Source of the DNA: Gnetum montanum
Taxonomy: Eukaryota; Streptophyta; Gnetopsida; Gnetales; Gnetaceae
Length of the DNA: 64,000 nt
Direction of reading: 5' to 3'
Assembly: GCA_015680685.1 (NCBI GenBank)
Contig: MNCI01001832.1
Location: forward strand, 67,404 to 131,403
Below, piece after piece: positions 24,454 to 35,587 of the stretch (its first letter is position 1; each line of letters starts with the position of its first letter). The translations under genes and the position numbers were made by a program. Under the pieces are notes generated by a model that had not been told where the DNA came from, made no database searches, and worked only from the letters and a program-made list of their open reading frames with translations.

Positions 24454-24458
24454 ATATG
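24454..24458. repeat. Target-site duplication ATATG, right copy
   Basis: It matches 1147-1151. Confidence 0.75.
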
Positions 24459-24756
24459 TTATGTCAATTTTTGGGTATGTCAAAAATCAAATTAAGATAA
24501 AATTTTTTTATCTTAAGGATTTTCTAATGACTTTTTTAGTAGATATAATATTAAATTCTTGTAGGAACAAACTGCATTAGATACACTTAATCTTGTACTT
24601 TCTTTTCCATTTTTTTGACAAATCCTTTGATTGGTATCTATAGGGATGACTATGTCCCACCACATTGCATCTACAATGATGTATGTAGAGCTATGATATT
24701 GTAGCTACAATATTGTAGTAATGATATTGCAACCTCACATAGTAAAGGTTTTATCA
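24459..24756 (-). repeat. Partial 3' LTR of the minus-strand Athila element
   Basis: The U3 start reads TGATAAAACC on the minus strand at 24756, as in the 5' LTR at 35587. Similarity to the 5' LTR is visible to about 24575 and then fades at the edge of the giant element. Confidence 0.6.
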
Positions 24757-24763
24757 TACCCCC
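24757..24763 (-). other. Polypurine tract of the minus-strand Athila element
   Basis: The minus strand reads CATGGGGGTA right before TGATAAAACC. Athila-2 has GTGGGGGTA before TGATGAG at 63841, so position and sequence agree. Confidence 0.75.
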
Positions 24764-24949
24764 ATGATTAACTCAAAACTCATTCTCAAGTTTAAAAAAC
24801 GTAGGATAGAGTTCTTTACAAATTTATGAGGTTATATACATACCTTGACATTATGACTTATATACATAACTATCTTTACTATGAATGTTGAATTGTGGTT
24901 TGAATGGTGTTTACAAAATTATCATGAAGCGCATGATTGACACATGATA

Positions 24950-27752
24950 AAAATAAGTTAAAATAAAATAAAACAAACAAAGTCCAATGTAGTCCTTATG
25001 TTCCAAGTAGTGGTGGCTCCTCCATCAACTTCATTTCCTTATCATCAAGCTTCTGAAGCTAAGACCTATTGAGTAATGCCTAGAGCTTCTCTTCCTTAGA
25101 TCTCAGATCATGTACCATTCAAAAAAATTTAGTAATGTTTACTAGAGTTGGTACTTCCCAAGGACACAACTTGGAAAACATCTTGTTGGATTCATAAACT
25201 ATCTTCATTTCTCTTTAAAATCCCTAGCCATTTTCCTCAATTCTTAATAATCAATCATTCTTCTAGCCAAGTTTGCTAATACATCCTGTTGATTCTAGTA
25301 GCTAGCTTTAACCACTTAGGGTTCAAAATTTGCTATGTGAAGCTTCTATTATGCATCCTTTCTACCTATAAACTCCTTCTCATACATTGTGTAAACTATG
25401 AACACTTGTTGCTTCAATTCTATTCTAGGCCTACCTTCTATTAACATGGCTAAGTTAGCATATCGAAGATTCACTAACCCCATGTACTTTATCAAATCTT
25501 TAATCTATAGGTCTTTATCCTTCTTTTTTAACTTTGTGTACATGGAAAAGACTGTCCAAGATGGACTGCCAATTAAGTATTTGTATTGTGATGGAGTTGA
25601 TTCTAGCTTTGGCCATCTAGATTTCTTTTTCATTGATTTACTTATACATTCCCACTTAATCTCTAAAGTGTTCCTTTAGCCATTCATGATTCTTAGCCTT
25701 ATTTTACCATGCATTAATCTCAATGGTTGATTTCTAGCATACAGCACCAACTTCTTCTATGGATAGGAATCTATTTCTTTTGGCCAATTTTCTAACGTCA
25801 AGGTTGATCCAAGAAAATTGCTCTCTTAGCTGATGGATGCTCTCTTCTAGCACATTCTTTTATTTCTCTCTGTCTATCAACCTTACATTCTCTACATCAA
25901 TTCTCTTGTTTTCTTCTTCAAGTGTAGTTAGGACTTTGACATGGGCATATACCACTAAAGCGTTTCATACCACCTTCTCTTTCTCCATCTCCATTTGGGC
26001 ATACTTGGCCACTAGTTGACCAATCTATTCATTCCTAAATTGATCTAGTTGGTTAGGCACAATGTATTTTGTAGGGTTTTTCCTATCTGCTCTCAATGTG
26101 GATAATTTCTTCTATAATATTTGCACTTAGTTTTTAGCATGCTACATTCTAGTTTTAGCCATGACTAGCTTATCCTTAGATGAGATTAGTTTTGAATGAA
26201 CTATAGTGATTTCACTAGGAATATCAAAGAGATTTTGCATAACTTTTTCTATTTGTAGTAGTTTGTCCAATATATCCTTGTGCTCTACTGAGGTCATTAA
26301 CATTCTAGCTATAGTTTTTACATCTCTTGCTCCAGTGATATCAGTCGGTGGCATAATGAGAATATTAAAGAATTCTTTTATATGATCAACGATGAATTCA
26401 GATACTCATGTTTCATCATAATATTGCATTACTACTACTGTGGCTCCTTCTCTTGTTTCCAACATCACCTATAAAGATGCAATGTTCCTAGATCTTTTTT
26501 GTGTTCAATGCTCATCTTCTCCTATTTGCAATGACACTTGACCACTTTCAAGTCCTATTGATATGGCAACATTATTGGAACTATCCTACACTCTATACAT
26601 GCTTGAGACCTCATGGCTTCCCCAACTTATTATCTCAGCAATCTGCTGCAAATGGCTCATTGAGGATCTATAATCATGTTATGCCAATGGAGCACTTTGT
26701 CCTAGTTTATTCATGGCTAGCGTTGATCCTCTAGGTCTTGCTTATTCCATTCCCATGACTGGGATGCTTCCTACCAATGTAGATCCTACTACTTCCTCAA
26801 TGCTTGCTATCTTCTCTACTTAATCTTTCTTTGGTGGCACTAGTTTAGAAATTTTAGCATAAGAGGGATTTTGGAATTTGTAGGGTACATCATTCATGTA
26901 GCCCAATATTCCTTCTTGTCAGCATAATCTTCTAATGAAACAAGGAAATGATAAAGTAAGTTTCATTGTCTTCTTTTCCTCGAATCTTCTTTGTATTTTC
27001 AAAAATAGTAGATGAGCTATATCAGCTTGGAATTTCCCCATCAAGATGGCTCTTCCTCTAGTAGCATAGGTGGAAAGTCCATTTAGTCTTTTTTTTCTTT
27101 TTGGGAATAGATGATATGTTTCAACCTTGAAGTATATTTTCTTAGCCATGGATAATCCACTATACTCTTTTTTCCTTGTTCCATAGGTTCTCTATATGCA
27201 TAATTTCCTTACCTTTATGTTGAACCTAGTAAACATTTGGGTAATTTAAGCTCTAACGATTGGAATATTTAGTCCCTTAGCTATTGCTTCAACTAACTAT
27301 GGCACTATGATCCCCTCTACTTTCACATTAACATCATCTTGTTTATTCTTTTAGACTTGGTAAACTTCTCCCAAGTACCATTCATTATTACTTAAGATGG
27401 TGGGTCATAAAGGAGAGGCTTGTAGCTATTCATGAACTTTGGTAAGAGAAGACTCCATAAATAGTCCAAAATTCAATTTTAGTATGACAATTGACACAAT
27501 GGACCTTTCCTATATGGCTTCAAGATACTCATTGGAGAGTGTAAGATGTTGTCCTTATTCTTAATCAGGCAATGCATCAGCTTCTACATACGTAGATTGT
27601 CTTGTTGTAGGTATGGGTTGATGGATGTTGTAGGATTGGGTCTCTTGCTCCATAGGAGAAGTCTGTTCTCAAGTTCTTCCTCTACCTCTTCCCCTAGGTC
27701 TTTTCTCTCTTATCTATGAAGGCCCTTCTACTTTGGGTCTTTTTGGAGGCAT
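24950..27752 (-). pseudogene. Env-position ORF (ORF3) of the minus-strand Athila element
   Basis: It starts at the ATG at 27750-27752 with MPPKRPKVEGPS, which resembles MAPKQKCP at the same place in Athila-2. The base pair string before it, GATTGTAG, looks like a 3' splice site ending exactly at the ATG, as in Athila-2. A later segment (26142-26354) reads PPTDITGARDVKTIARM and matches the PTTSIPDVSTLQDL region of the other copy in position. Many stops and frame breaks are present. The N-terminal basic leader and long Lys/Glu/Leu-rich body suggest a nucleic-acid-binding, coiled-coil protein, but the function of Athila ORF3 is not established. Confidence 0.6.
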
Positions 27753-28339
27753 CTACAATCATGAACAATTTTAAGATTCAACTAGCTCAAAAAAAATCTC
27801 TAACAGTTCATAACCCTTCCTCAAATTCTTGGGTTTTGATCAAAATCATACCTTACTATGAAGTTTAGTTCTAATTGGAATTGTAGAGTTAGAAAATTTG
27901 TAACTTGGATAAATTTTTCTACAAGAAAACCCCCTTAATTAAAAATTTTTCTAATGTTTACAATAAAATTTATCTTTTATGACCCATCACAATCATTAAT
28001 TTCTTATTTAAAGTATGTTTGAATGGCTATTTGGAAAGAATCATTAAGTTTATTAGATTCTATTAGGTTAAAATATAATCATTTCTTATTGTTCTTATCC
28101 TTTCTTTGTTCTTCTAGGTGTTAGAAAAATTTGATGCAATTTTCACAAACTATACAGAGTATTCTCTTCCATGACTAAGTTGATCACTCTCTAAGCAAAA
28201 GAAAAAAAGAATGACTCAAATCAAAGTTGTAGTAAGGAAGATATGCATCTCTAAAGCTTGGAGGTCAAAAAAGAAGCATCAATTCCCTATGTGTGAAAGA
28301 GAGAATGAAATTTTTTTTAAAACCTCATGTGCATATGTA

Positions 28340-28440
28340 GATTTTTTTTGGGGATACATCATAGATATGACAACATGGATGCGATATCGTGGGGGCTCAT
28401 ACATTATATCTACAATATCACCATAAAAATTTTCAAGATT
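28340..28440 (-). promoter_or_regulatory. Internal U3-like segment of the minus-strand Athila element
   Basis: On the minus strand it contains GATATTGTAGATATAA, CCACGATATCGCATCCATG and GTCATATCTATGATGTA. These follow the order of elements in this element's own LTR U3 (35467-35587), where the last reads GTCATATCTATAAATACC with an intact TATA. The TATA here is mutated. It lies about 0.6 kb upstream of ORF3. Confidence 0.5.
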
Positions 28441-28522
28441 TTGTGTGATTTCTGATGGAAAAATTGGATAAAATGAATGTTCTAGAAGGTATAGAGATGG
28501 TCCAATGGGTTCTTAATCATAG

Positions 28523-28527
28523 GTGAT
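28523..28527. repeat. Target-site duplication GTGAT, left copy
   Basis: GTGAT immediately precedes the solo LTR and recurs at 29569-29573. Confidence 0.9.
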
Positions 28528-28945
28528 TGATGAGTGGCGAGGTACCCCTACACTCCACCATACGAATATGAGCGTACACGCGGGATCCGGTCGAACTCCG
28601 CAGACTAAATGCCTTAACGCCACAAGAAACACTTGGGGTTAATCGTTCGTTGTCTTCCCAGGCTTGCTTGTATGTGTCACGGTGTATGGTTAAGCAAGTC
28701 TGAGGTATGTGATTTTTTTGGTATTTTCGGCTTATCTTCTATGCTACCAGGAGAAAGGGTTGAGAAAACTAAACTAACTCTAACTAAGATCTAAGTCTAA
28801 ATTAACTAGCGTCAGCATCCGTTCCCACTTACCGGACACACCCTGAACTATGCAACTGCAGCTTACCAAACGCTAATCGTTACTGGGATCGCCACACGTA
28901 ACGCAAGTGCTCGAAGTGGTCGTACTGAGGCACCTATTTAGCCTA

Positions 28946-29233
28946 CGTGTGATAAGCAGCCGATTCCTTAGCCAGCCGTACACACCCGTGGGTGCTCGTA
29001 ACTAAGTCGTACTTATCACACGATCTAGCCTAGCAATGAGCAGCCGATTCCTCAACTAGCCGTACACATTAGACCCGGGAGTTACCAAGCGCAGAATCCT
29101 GGAATACGCTACTGGGTTACCAAGCAGCCAATGCTCGTAATTGAGTCGTACTCATGCATTGCGTCAAGCAGCCGATTCCTTGACTAGCCGTACACGTCCG
29201 TAGACGCTCGTAATCAAGTCGTACTTGAACGCA
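28946..29233. repeat. Three tandem modules with co-varying stems
   Basis: Each module has CAGCCGATTC, then a 5-bp stem arm, AGCCGTACAC, an apical part, GCTCGTAA, the complementary arm, TCGTA, and an outer arm. Module A: outer CGTGTGATAAG 28946-28956 with CTTATCACACG 29012-29022; middle CTTAG/CTAAG; apical CACC-CGTG-GGTG. Module B (29033-29161): outer ATGAG/CTCAT; middle CTCAA/TTGAG; long apical insert. Module C (29161-29232): outer GCGTCAAG with CTTGAACGC; middle CTTGA/TCAAG; apical CGTC-CGTA-GACG. Arms differ but stay paired while the joining segments stay constant. Confidence 0.8.
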
Positions 29234-29474
29234 CTAGGAAAGCAGTAAATGAAAGCAATAAATGAAACCACGTGCTGCAAGGTTTATCCAATCAAGTTCG
29301 TCTTTATTGCCGTACACAACTTGGGTTCAGGTTACAAGCTGCTCGAATAAAGAGCCGTTCACTCTAGGACTCCTACTGCGGGCACATGGGGAAAAATTCT
29401 AACTCTGGAGTGATCAATCTGCCAGAGCTTCGCTACACTAGCCAGGATTGGGAAATGAAGGGAGTGCCGCCTCT

Positions 29475-29544
29475 TATTTATAGATATGGTGGCGGGACAC
29501 GATATCGCGTACGCGATATCGCAGGGTAAGACGCGATATCGCGG
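29475..29544 (-). promoter_or_regulatory. U3 core: TATA box and perfect palindromes
   Basis: TATAAATA (minus strand) lies at 29475-29482. Upstream in U3 are a perfect 22-bp palindrome at 29500-29521 centred on GCGTACGC, flanked by GATATC on each side, and a perfect 12-bp palindrome CGCGATATCGCG at 29532-29543. The LTR at 601-680 has the same arrangement with small changes. Confidence 0.7.
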
Positions 29545-29568
29545 CCCAGTGCAAGTCGCGTCTCATCA

Positions 29569-29573
29569 GTGAT
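29569..29573. repeat. Target-site duplication GTGAT, right copy
   Basis: It matches 28523-28527. Confidence 0.9.
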
Positions 29574-31030
29574 GCTTAAAAGGTAAGAATTTATCATCGA
29601 AGTCATGTGAAAGAAAGAGTTTGAGCAAGGTAAGTTGATTAAGTATTGTAGGATGTGGTTGGTTAAAACTGTTGAATGTATGAATAAAGATAAGTTTGTA
29701 GGAAAATAACAATGATCGTATAAGTGTTCTAGAGGCACAAGATGATGTGGAATTGATCATCAAGTATGAAACACAAGAGTTATACAGTGGGATTCTCCCC
29801 AAAGCAAGCTCCTACCCTTAATGTCCTGGTATAACCATACTTACAAATGTCCATAGGCACTTAAGGAGATGAACATAAAATATATGTATCTTCCAAAAAT
29901 ACACATGTTAGTATTATCTTAATAAGAAAATAATACTATATTATACAAAACCATTAAGTTATGATTGCATATAATAGTAAGGTAAAATGCTAATAATAGG
30001 GATTGCAAAAAATGAGACGTAAGGTGTCTTACCATAGGCATAATGAATTCTATGTGTTATGCATGGTTAGAATGATCATTAGCTTTTCCGTCCAAGATCC
30101 AAATCAAGTCCATACCACTTACTAATGACATCATATTGTATCATCCCAAGACTAATAACTATAAGACTACCATGGCTACAAAAAATATTAACACTTGTCA
30201 ATGACATACAACGAAGCAATTTATTAACAACACATTTTATTTTTAAAGGATACTTGACCATTGGACAGAGGAGCACCTTCAGGCCTAAGTAACATGTCTT
30301 TCTAGTCCCATAACCAATGGAAGTCTAAGAAATCTTGAAATTTCTAAGAAGTCACTTACCTTTAGGCATGGGTAACATGTCTTTCTAGTGACATGGTAAG
30401 GTAGCACTTATTTTAGAATAGACTTTAATTTTTTGTTAAAACTCAAGTAAATTAGACAACTTAGTAGCCAGATAAGACTTATAGTAGTAACCTTAGAAAA
30501 TCCATAAATTTCCTTGATGTCACACCCTTTTCATTCCCACTTGGTTCTTCACTTTTTAATCTGGGCATAATGATTATTAGTTTATTTTAATTTTATTGTA
30601 AAAATAATGTCATTATGTCCATGGTAAGAACCTCTTATTATTGAAAATGACTAGATGGATGACATGGTCTCACTACATATACAATTAGTTCTTTAATGAT
30701 TTGATAATATAAAGTAAAATTCTCATTGTTTTGACCACATCTTATTTATTTCTTTATACTCTATTAGAAAATCAAAAAATATGTACATGAAAAATAGTAA
30801 AAATTACTAAAGAATGAGAAATAGATAAGGAAAAATGTATAAAGAATTTGAAAGATATTCAAGAATGAAAGATGATTAAGAAATGTGGAAAGTATAAAAG
30901 AATAGGAATGATATCAAAGAATGTAAAAATTAGTAATAAATGTAAAAAGTATAACAAAAAATTATAAACCAAACAATTATAAAATAAAAATGTTGAAAAG
31001 CACTTATCAATTCCTGATTCAAGATAAGGT
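29574..31030 (-). other. Post-pol spacer of the minus-strand Athila element
   Basis: AT-rich sequence without a supported ORF. With 28441-28527 it totals about 1.55 kb, close to the 1.6 kb spacer between pol and the internal U3-like segment in Athila-2 (58646-60224). Confidence 0.5.
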
Positions 31031-31045
31031 ATCTCCCCCATGACT
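31031..31045 (-). other. Internal PPT-like site after the pol deletion
   Basis: The minus strand reads AGTCATGGGGGAGAT. Athila-2 has CAGTTGTGGGGGAGAT at 58628-58643, immediately after integrase. Here it follows the protease linker directly, which marks one edge of the pol deletion. Confidence 0.55.
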
Positions 31046-32221
31046 AAACTCATGGGTGAGTATTCAAAAAATAGACCCTAGATCCACAGGATCATACACT
31101 CTAGGTTTCTTATTTATCATCCTTAATAATTTAGATTTTCGCTTATTATCCTATGTAACATTGATGATTATCAAATTTTAATCATTAGGAGACACATATC
31201 TTGTTGGACTAGATGATATTCTTATTTTAGATGGTCCAAATATGTTTTAGTATTCATTCTTAATTTTAGGTTTTGAGTTTCCGTGCTCACTACTTGTTCT
31301 TAATGTATGGTCATGTTTTAGGATATCCTTCTCTAAGTTTTTGATTTGGGTCATTTTCTTAGTGTAGGATTTGATAAGTGGACTAGATGTTTCCATGCAT
31401 ATTTTGAGTAGTTTCATGTTCCCATTTCTTAACCATTGGGTTTCTTTTGGTTTAGTGGCCATTTTTTCTTTTTATATAAACACTTATTATTCACATTTGT
31501 TGTGGGCTAATGTAAGGATCTTGTTGACATTTTGAACTTTTGGTCCATAACTACACCCTTCTTCATTGTAAGTAATGCATGGAATTCATTGCAATTATAT
31601 GGCTCCTTGTGCATATTCCTTCTAAATTTCCAAGAACAAGTTTGTCATTCCTAACTTAGCATCAATTATGCTAAGCCATGCTCTCCCCATGATGATACGA
31701 AAGTCTCTATTATCATTCTTCACATCAATCACCAGAAAATCTACTAAATAAGACCACTCATTAATAGTGGTCACCATGACTTCTACCTATCCCAAAGGAA
31801 TGGTAACTAATTGATCTGCAAGGTCTAATCTTATGTTGCATTTCTTTAATGATGGTAGGTTCCATGGCTTGTATGTTTCTTGAGATATTAAGTTAACTCC
31901 AAAACATGATTCTAGCAGATATTTGCATGATAAATTTCCAGCAATTTGTAAATAAATCATGGGATTTCTAGAATCTATTCTTTTCTTGTAAAGTGCTCCT
32001 ACTTTTATCCAATTTGACATTGTTTTAGTTAGTATGATAGTTGTAATCTTTTGGTTTGGTTGTTGTGGAAGCACAGTGAATGTAGGAGGCTCGATCATAG
32101 AAGGAACTTGATTGGATGAGCCTGTTACTCTACCAACCTTTTTTGAACTTGTCCTAAAGAAAGGAAATTTCTTAGATGTACCTTTAGTATTGTTGATATG
32201 ATCCTCTTTCTGCATACTCAC
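31046..32221 (-). pseudogene. Retropepsin and linker of the minus-strand Athila element
   Basis: The frame at 31787-32221 contains SNWIKVGALYKKR, IYLQIAGNLSCKYLL, FGVNLISQETYKPWNLPSL and LADQLVTIPLG. This matches the Athila-2 protease (55.0-55.2 kb) segment by segment. The catalytic Asp segment (LLDxxSxVNLI in Athila-2) is degenerate here, reading LLESCFGVNLI. A following segment at 31247-31462 (MATKPKETQWL) matches VATK...EGT...WL in Athila-2. The reading ends near 31060, where RT should begin. Confidence 0.75.
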
Positions 32222-34690
32222 TACCCTTATTGCACTTTCCTATTGTGGTTGTGTTAGCAATTCTCCTTGCATAATTGGTGGCGGTACTGGTGTTAATGCA
32301 TTGGGAGCTTGGAAAAAGAAACTAGTTGCTGGTTGAGGTATGTAAGAATTTGGATTCATGCATAAAGTAGTGGGTCTATGGTACTTTGGTGGATAGTAAG
32401 AAGAGGAAGTATGAACATAAGTGTTTCTGAGAGAGATTGGACATTATACGTAGTATCCATAGGGAACATGTTGCTTATATGGATATTGTTGCCTTAGTGG
32501 TAACATTCCCCATGCTTGTGGTTGTTACCGCTATTGTTGGTATTGCTCTTGCTATTAAGGATAAGCCCAGCTTGAATATTATGATTGCTAGTAGGATTAT
32601 CTAAAATTACCTTGTAGATAAGATAATTTTCTAGGCATTTGTTTCTTGACAAATCTTAGATTGCGTACATATATCTTGAACTCTTTTAAGTGGGCCATAA
32701 CAAGGCAACATTCTTTATGATGTTCATATTAGTATACTTTACATCCTTCATCATCATCTGAATTGGAGTCTATTACTTCCTTCACTATAACAACTTTTCC
32801 TTTACTTGTGTATTTTTCATGTCTATTGTCTATTTTCTTCTTCTTATCCTTACTTCTATTTACGACTTATTTATTCCTTTCCATAACTATCTTTAGTGCT
32901 ATAGTAAACTTCTCATCTACAAAATCCTACATTTTCTCTACCTCTGTCGTACTATCATTGACTGATTTCTGGATCGGAAGAGTCTTTCATTGGATCATAT
33001 CTTCTAGGGTTTCTTCTTCTTATGATTCACATATTCTTATTACTCGGTCTCTATTATATTCTTCTTGCTGATTCTCTTTTCCTTAGCTTTCATTTCTCTT
33101 TTACCACTTGGTTTATAAGTTTTTGGATTTGATGATCTATCATCTCAAAAAATCTACCTTGGGCACATAGCCCAAGGATTTCTCTTAACTTGTTCCTTAG
33201 CCCATTGATGATATGTCGTAGTTCCTATTGAGAGAATCCATGGCCTAAACACCTATGAAAATAGTACCTACCCATTGCTATGTAAATGGATTCATGTGTC
33301 CCTTGTTTCCATACTTGGATCTATTTTCTCAAATTTAACACTATGGAGTAGGTTTGATATTTTTCATTGAAGAATTCTAGCATGGTACTCCATCTTCAAA
33401 TTGATTACAGTTCTAATAATTTGTATGAGCTCTTAGTTTCTTTTATGAATTTTCTAGGAAATAACTTCAACTTTTGCCAATTATATTCCATGTTTTGGAA
33501 AGCGCAGGCATCATGGAAGGCCTAAAGATGGTGTTGTGGATCTACATTGTATCTACCTTTAAATTTTAAAATATTATTCATATCTAGTCACTTGATGTGA
33601 CTATCCCTTACATGCTTGGTGGAAATGTACATAGACTCCCTAATATTGATCATGTTATGAGTGGCCAACAAGGGTTCTTCATAGTCTTCAGGTTCATAAG
33701 ATCTATTGTAGTGATGATCCCTTCAATTCTCATGATGCTTTTTCACTTCATGTTTGATTCTTTCTACCCTTTTGTCATGATTATCTTCCTCTTCATCAAG
33801 ATGCCTTCTTCTCTGTGCATGTCTCTCATGGTCTCTTCTTCTTCATCCATCATGATCCCTTATTCTTCATTCTCTCTTGCCATAATCTATAGATGAATGT
33901 GAGGAAGAAGATGAAGGAGTTGAAGAATGGTGCTAGTTAGTTTTCCTTCAATGACTCCTTGATTCATCTCTTTTGGATTCATTGGAGGTCTTAGGCCTTG
34001 AATTTATCCTTAGTTTAGAGTCCTCCTTATTCCTTCCTAGGGTTTCTGCAAGAATTAAATGTAGTTTTAATTTAATAGGATCTTCAATGTGGATGATTAG
34101 TGTTTGGGAATTAGACCAATGAGTTTGGTAACATTTCTCATTTTGGAATACAACATCTTTCTTTTCTTCTAGGACAACTATTTGAGGTGCTTTCTTTCAT
34201 TTGTCATGTTCATACCTTGTCTTCATGATGGCATCCCTTCTTGCCTAATCCTCTATTGGCTAGTATGAAATAGTCATATTTTTAGTGACTTGATAGCCTT
34301 CTTGCACATGGCCAAGGTTTGACCTCATAAGAATTACATGAAGCATTGATGATGCTGAACATTCAAGTATTAAGACAATGTTACCTTGCAAATCTCTCCA
34401 TCTAAGCTGTTCATCCTAGTGAAAAATTAATATAAAATTAAGATAATAAGGATTAGTATGAGCATAGGAAATCCTAGTTTGCATTAGTGCATTCCAATAT
34501 TCTTCATTGTAATCCTTGTCATGTCTTTCAGTAAAATCAATAGTAGGTGGAGATTTTCTTTAGTGGTAGAAGCAATGTTAATTGTTTTGATACTTAAGTA
34601 TGTATGTTTGAGAAATTCTTCTAAGTATGAAAGATGTGCTTTGTGTTTCTTGATATAATGAACTTTGTAAAATCAATTAACTAGCAAACA
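32222..34690 (-). pseudogene. gag of the minus-strand Athila element
   Basis: Several frames and stops interrupt it, but the nucleocapsid segment near 32690-32740 reads YEHHKECCLVMAHLKEF, parallel to YEHPKGCCFVVLHLEEF in Athila-2. A Gln/Tyr/Pro-rich stretch follows, as in the other copy. The upstream capsid half (33.2-34.0 kb) is recognisable mainly by its position. Confidence 0.6.
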
Positions 34691-34698
34691 TTGACACA

Positions 34699-34716
34699 TA
34701 CCTAGCAATGGCACTA
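34699..34716 (-). other. Primer-binding site, tRNA-Asp type (decayed)
   Basis: The minus strand reads TAGTGCCATTGCTAGGTA one base inside the LTR. Compared with the tRNA-Asp site TGGCGCCGTTGCCGGGGA, nearly all differences are transitions, as expected for cytosine decay. Confidence 0.8.
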
Positions 34717-34717
34717 A

Positions 34718-35587
34718 TGATGAGCAATTGGGTATTTCAACACTCAATCATACAAGTGACAAGTGTTCACATGTGACTAGATTGTAATCCATGGATGGGA
34801 AATGTAAGTATACTAGTAGTTGATGTTAGGTTTGTCATCGTTGTCTTCCCACTTAGAGTTAGTGAGGTGCAAATCATACAGTTTAACTCTTAGTAAGGTA
34901 TATGATGTACTAATGTTGTTCGATTCGAAATATACTAAGTGCCAACATAGTAAAAATGATTATAAATTCTAAGTGCAGTAAAAATGTAAATCTATTTTAT
35001 CTTATTGGCAATAAGAATTCATTCTTAGTTTTCTATACACAGCCTAGGCTAATGCAACTATTACTAGGATTACCAAATAACTTTACTACTGAGTGAATCA
35101 AGCAAAGTCACTACTTGGTTACGAAACAGTTACACTTCACACTCAAAATAAGTTGTACTTATTTTGCCTCACTAATAGACATTGGAAAAGTAAAGGACTT
35201 AGCAAAAATAAATCACTTAGTAAATGTAAATAAGATGGAAAAGTAAAATTATGCTAAGTGAATTGCTACAATGATGAAAAACAATCTTGATCTTTATTAT
35301 CATCCATGAATTATATCCAAGAATAATCCACTCGAATAAAGATTTCGTACAACTATAATTCACCACACTGTGGTATTAACTTTAACTCTAAATCACAAAA
35401 ACAAATTGCAAGAATTTCACTAAGTATCAACAAAAAGTTATTTTTTCAACACAATGGTGGATTGGTATTTATAGATATGACCATGGCTAACTATACTGCA
35501 TCTATGATGATGGATGCAGATCTACGATATCATAACTATGGTATCGTAGATACAATATTTTAGGCTTGCATTATAAAGGTTTTATCA
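34718..35587 (-). repeat. 5' LTR of the minus-strand Athila element
   Basis: This LTR is 870 bp, starting TGATAAAACC at 35587 and ending CTCATCA at 34718 on the minus strand, with TATAAATA at about 35467-35475. The U3 contains repeated GATATCGTAG-like segments. Remnants of the stem modules (TTACCAA, AAGTTGTACTTATT) are visible but decayed. Confidence 0.85.

Larger units (their letters stand above)
28528..29568 (-). mobile_element. Solo LTR, Athila-type, 1041 bp
   Basis: It is bounded by perfect 7-bp inverted termini, TGATGAG at 28528-28534 and CTCATCA at 29562-29568, and by GTGAT on both sides. No internal sequence remains, so it is the product of LTR-LTR recombination. TATA on the minus strand is at 29475-29482. 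Its CpGs are largely intact, unlike the surrounding elements, so it is relatively young. U3 (above 29482) holds long GATATCG palindromes, and the transcribed part holds three stem modules. Confidence 0.95.
24459..35587 (-). mobile_element. Minus-strand Athila-like element lacking RT and integrase
   Basis: In minus-strand order it has a 5' LTR 34718-35587, PBS 34699-34716, gag about 34.6-32.3 kb, protease 31787-32221, a linker to about 31.06 kb, a PPT-like site at 31031-31045, spacer, an internal U3-like segment 28340-28440, the env-position ORF from 27752, a PPT at 24757-24763, and part of a 3' LTR. A solo LTR (28528-29568) is inserted in the spacer. The order matches Athila-2 at 51440-64000, except that everything from RT to the end of integrase is missing. 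Confidence 0.8.

Noticed and set aside
24640-24756. Separate small MITE with GATATTGTAG repeats
   Set aside because: It is the U3 of the minus-strand Athila 3' LTR: it follows a PPT and matches 35467-35587.
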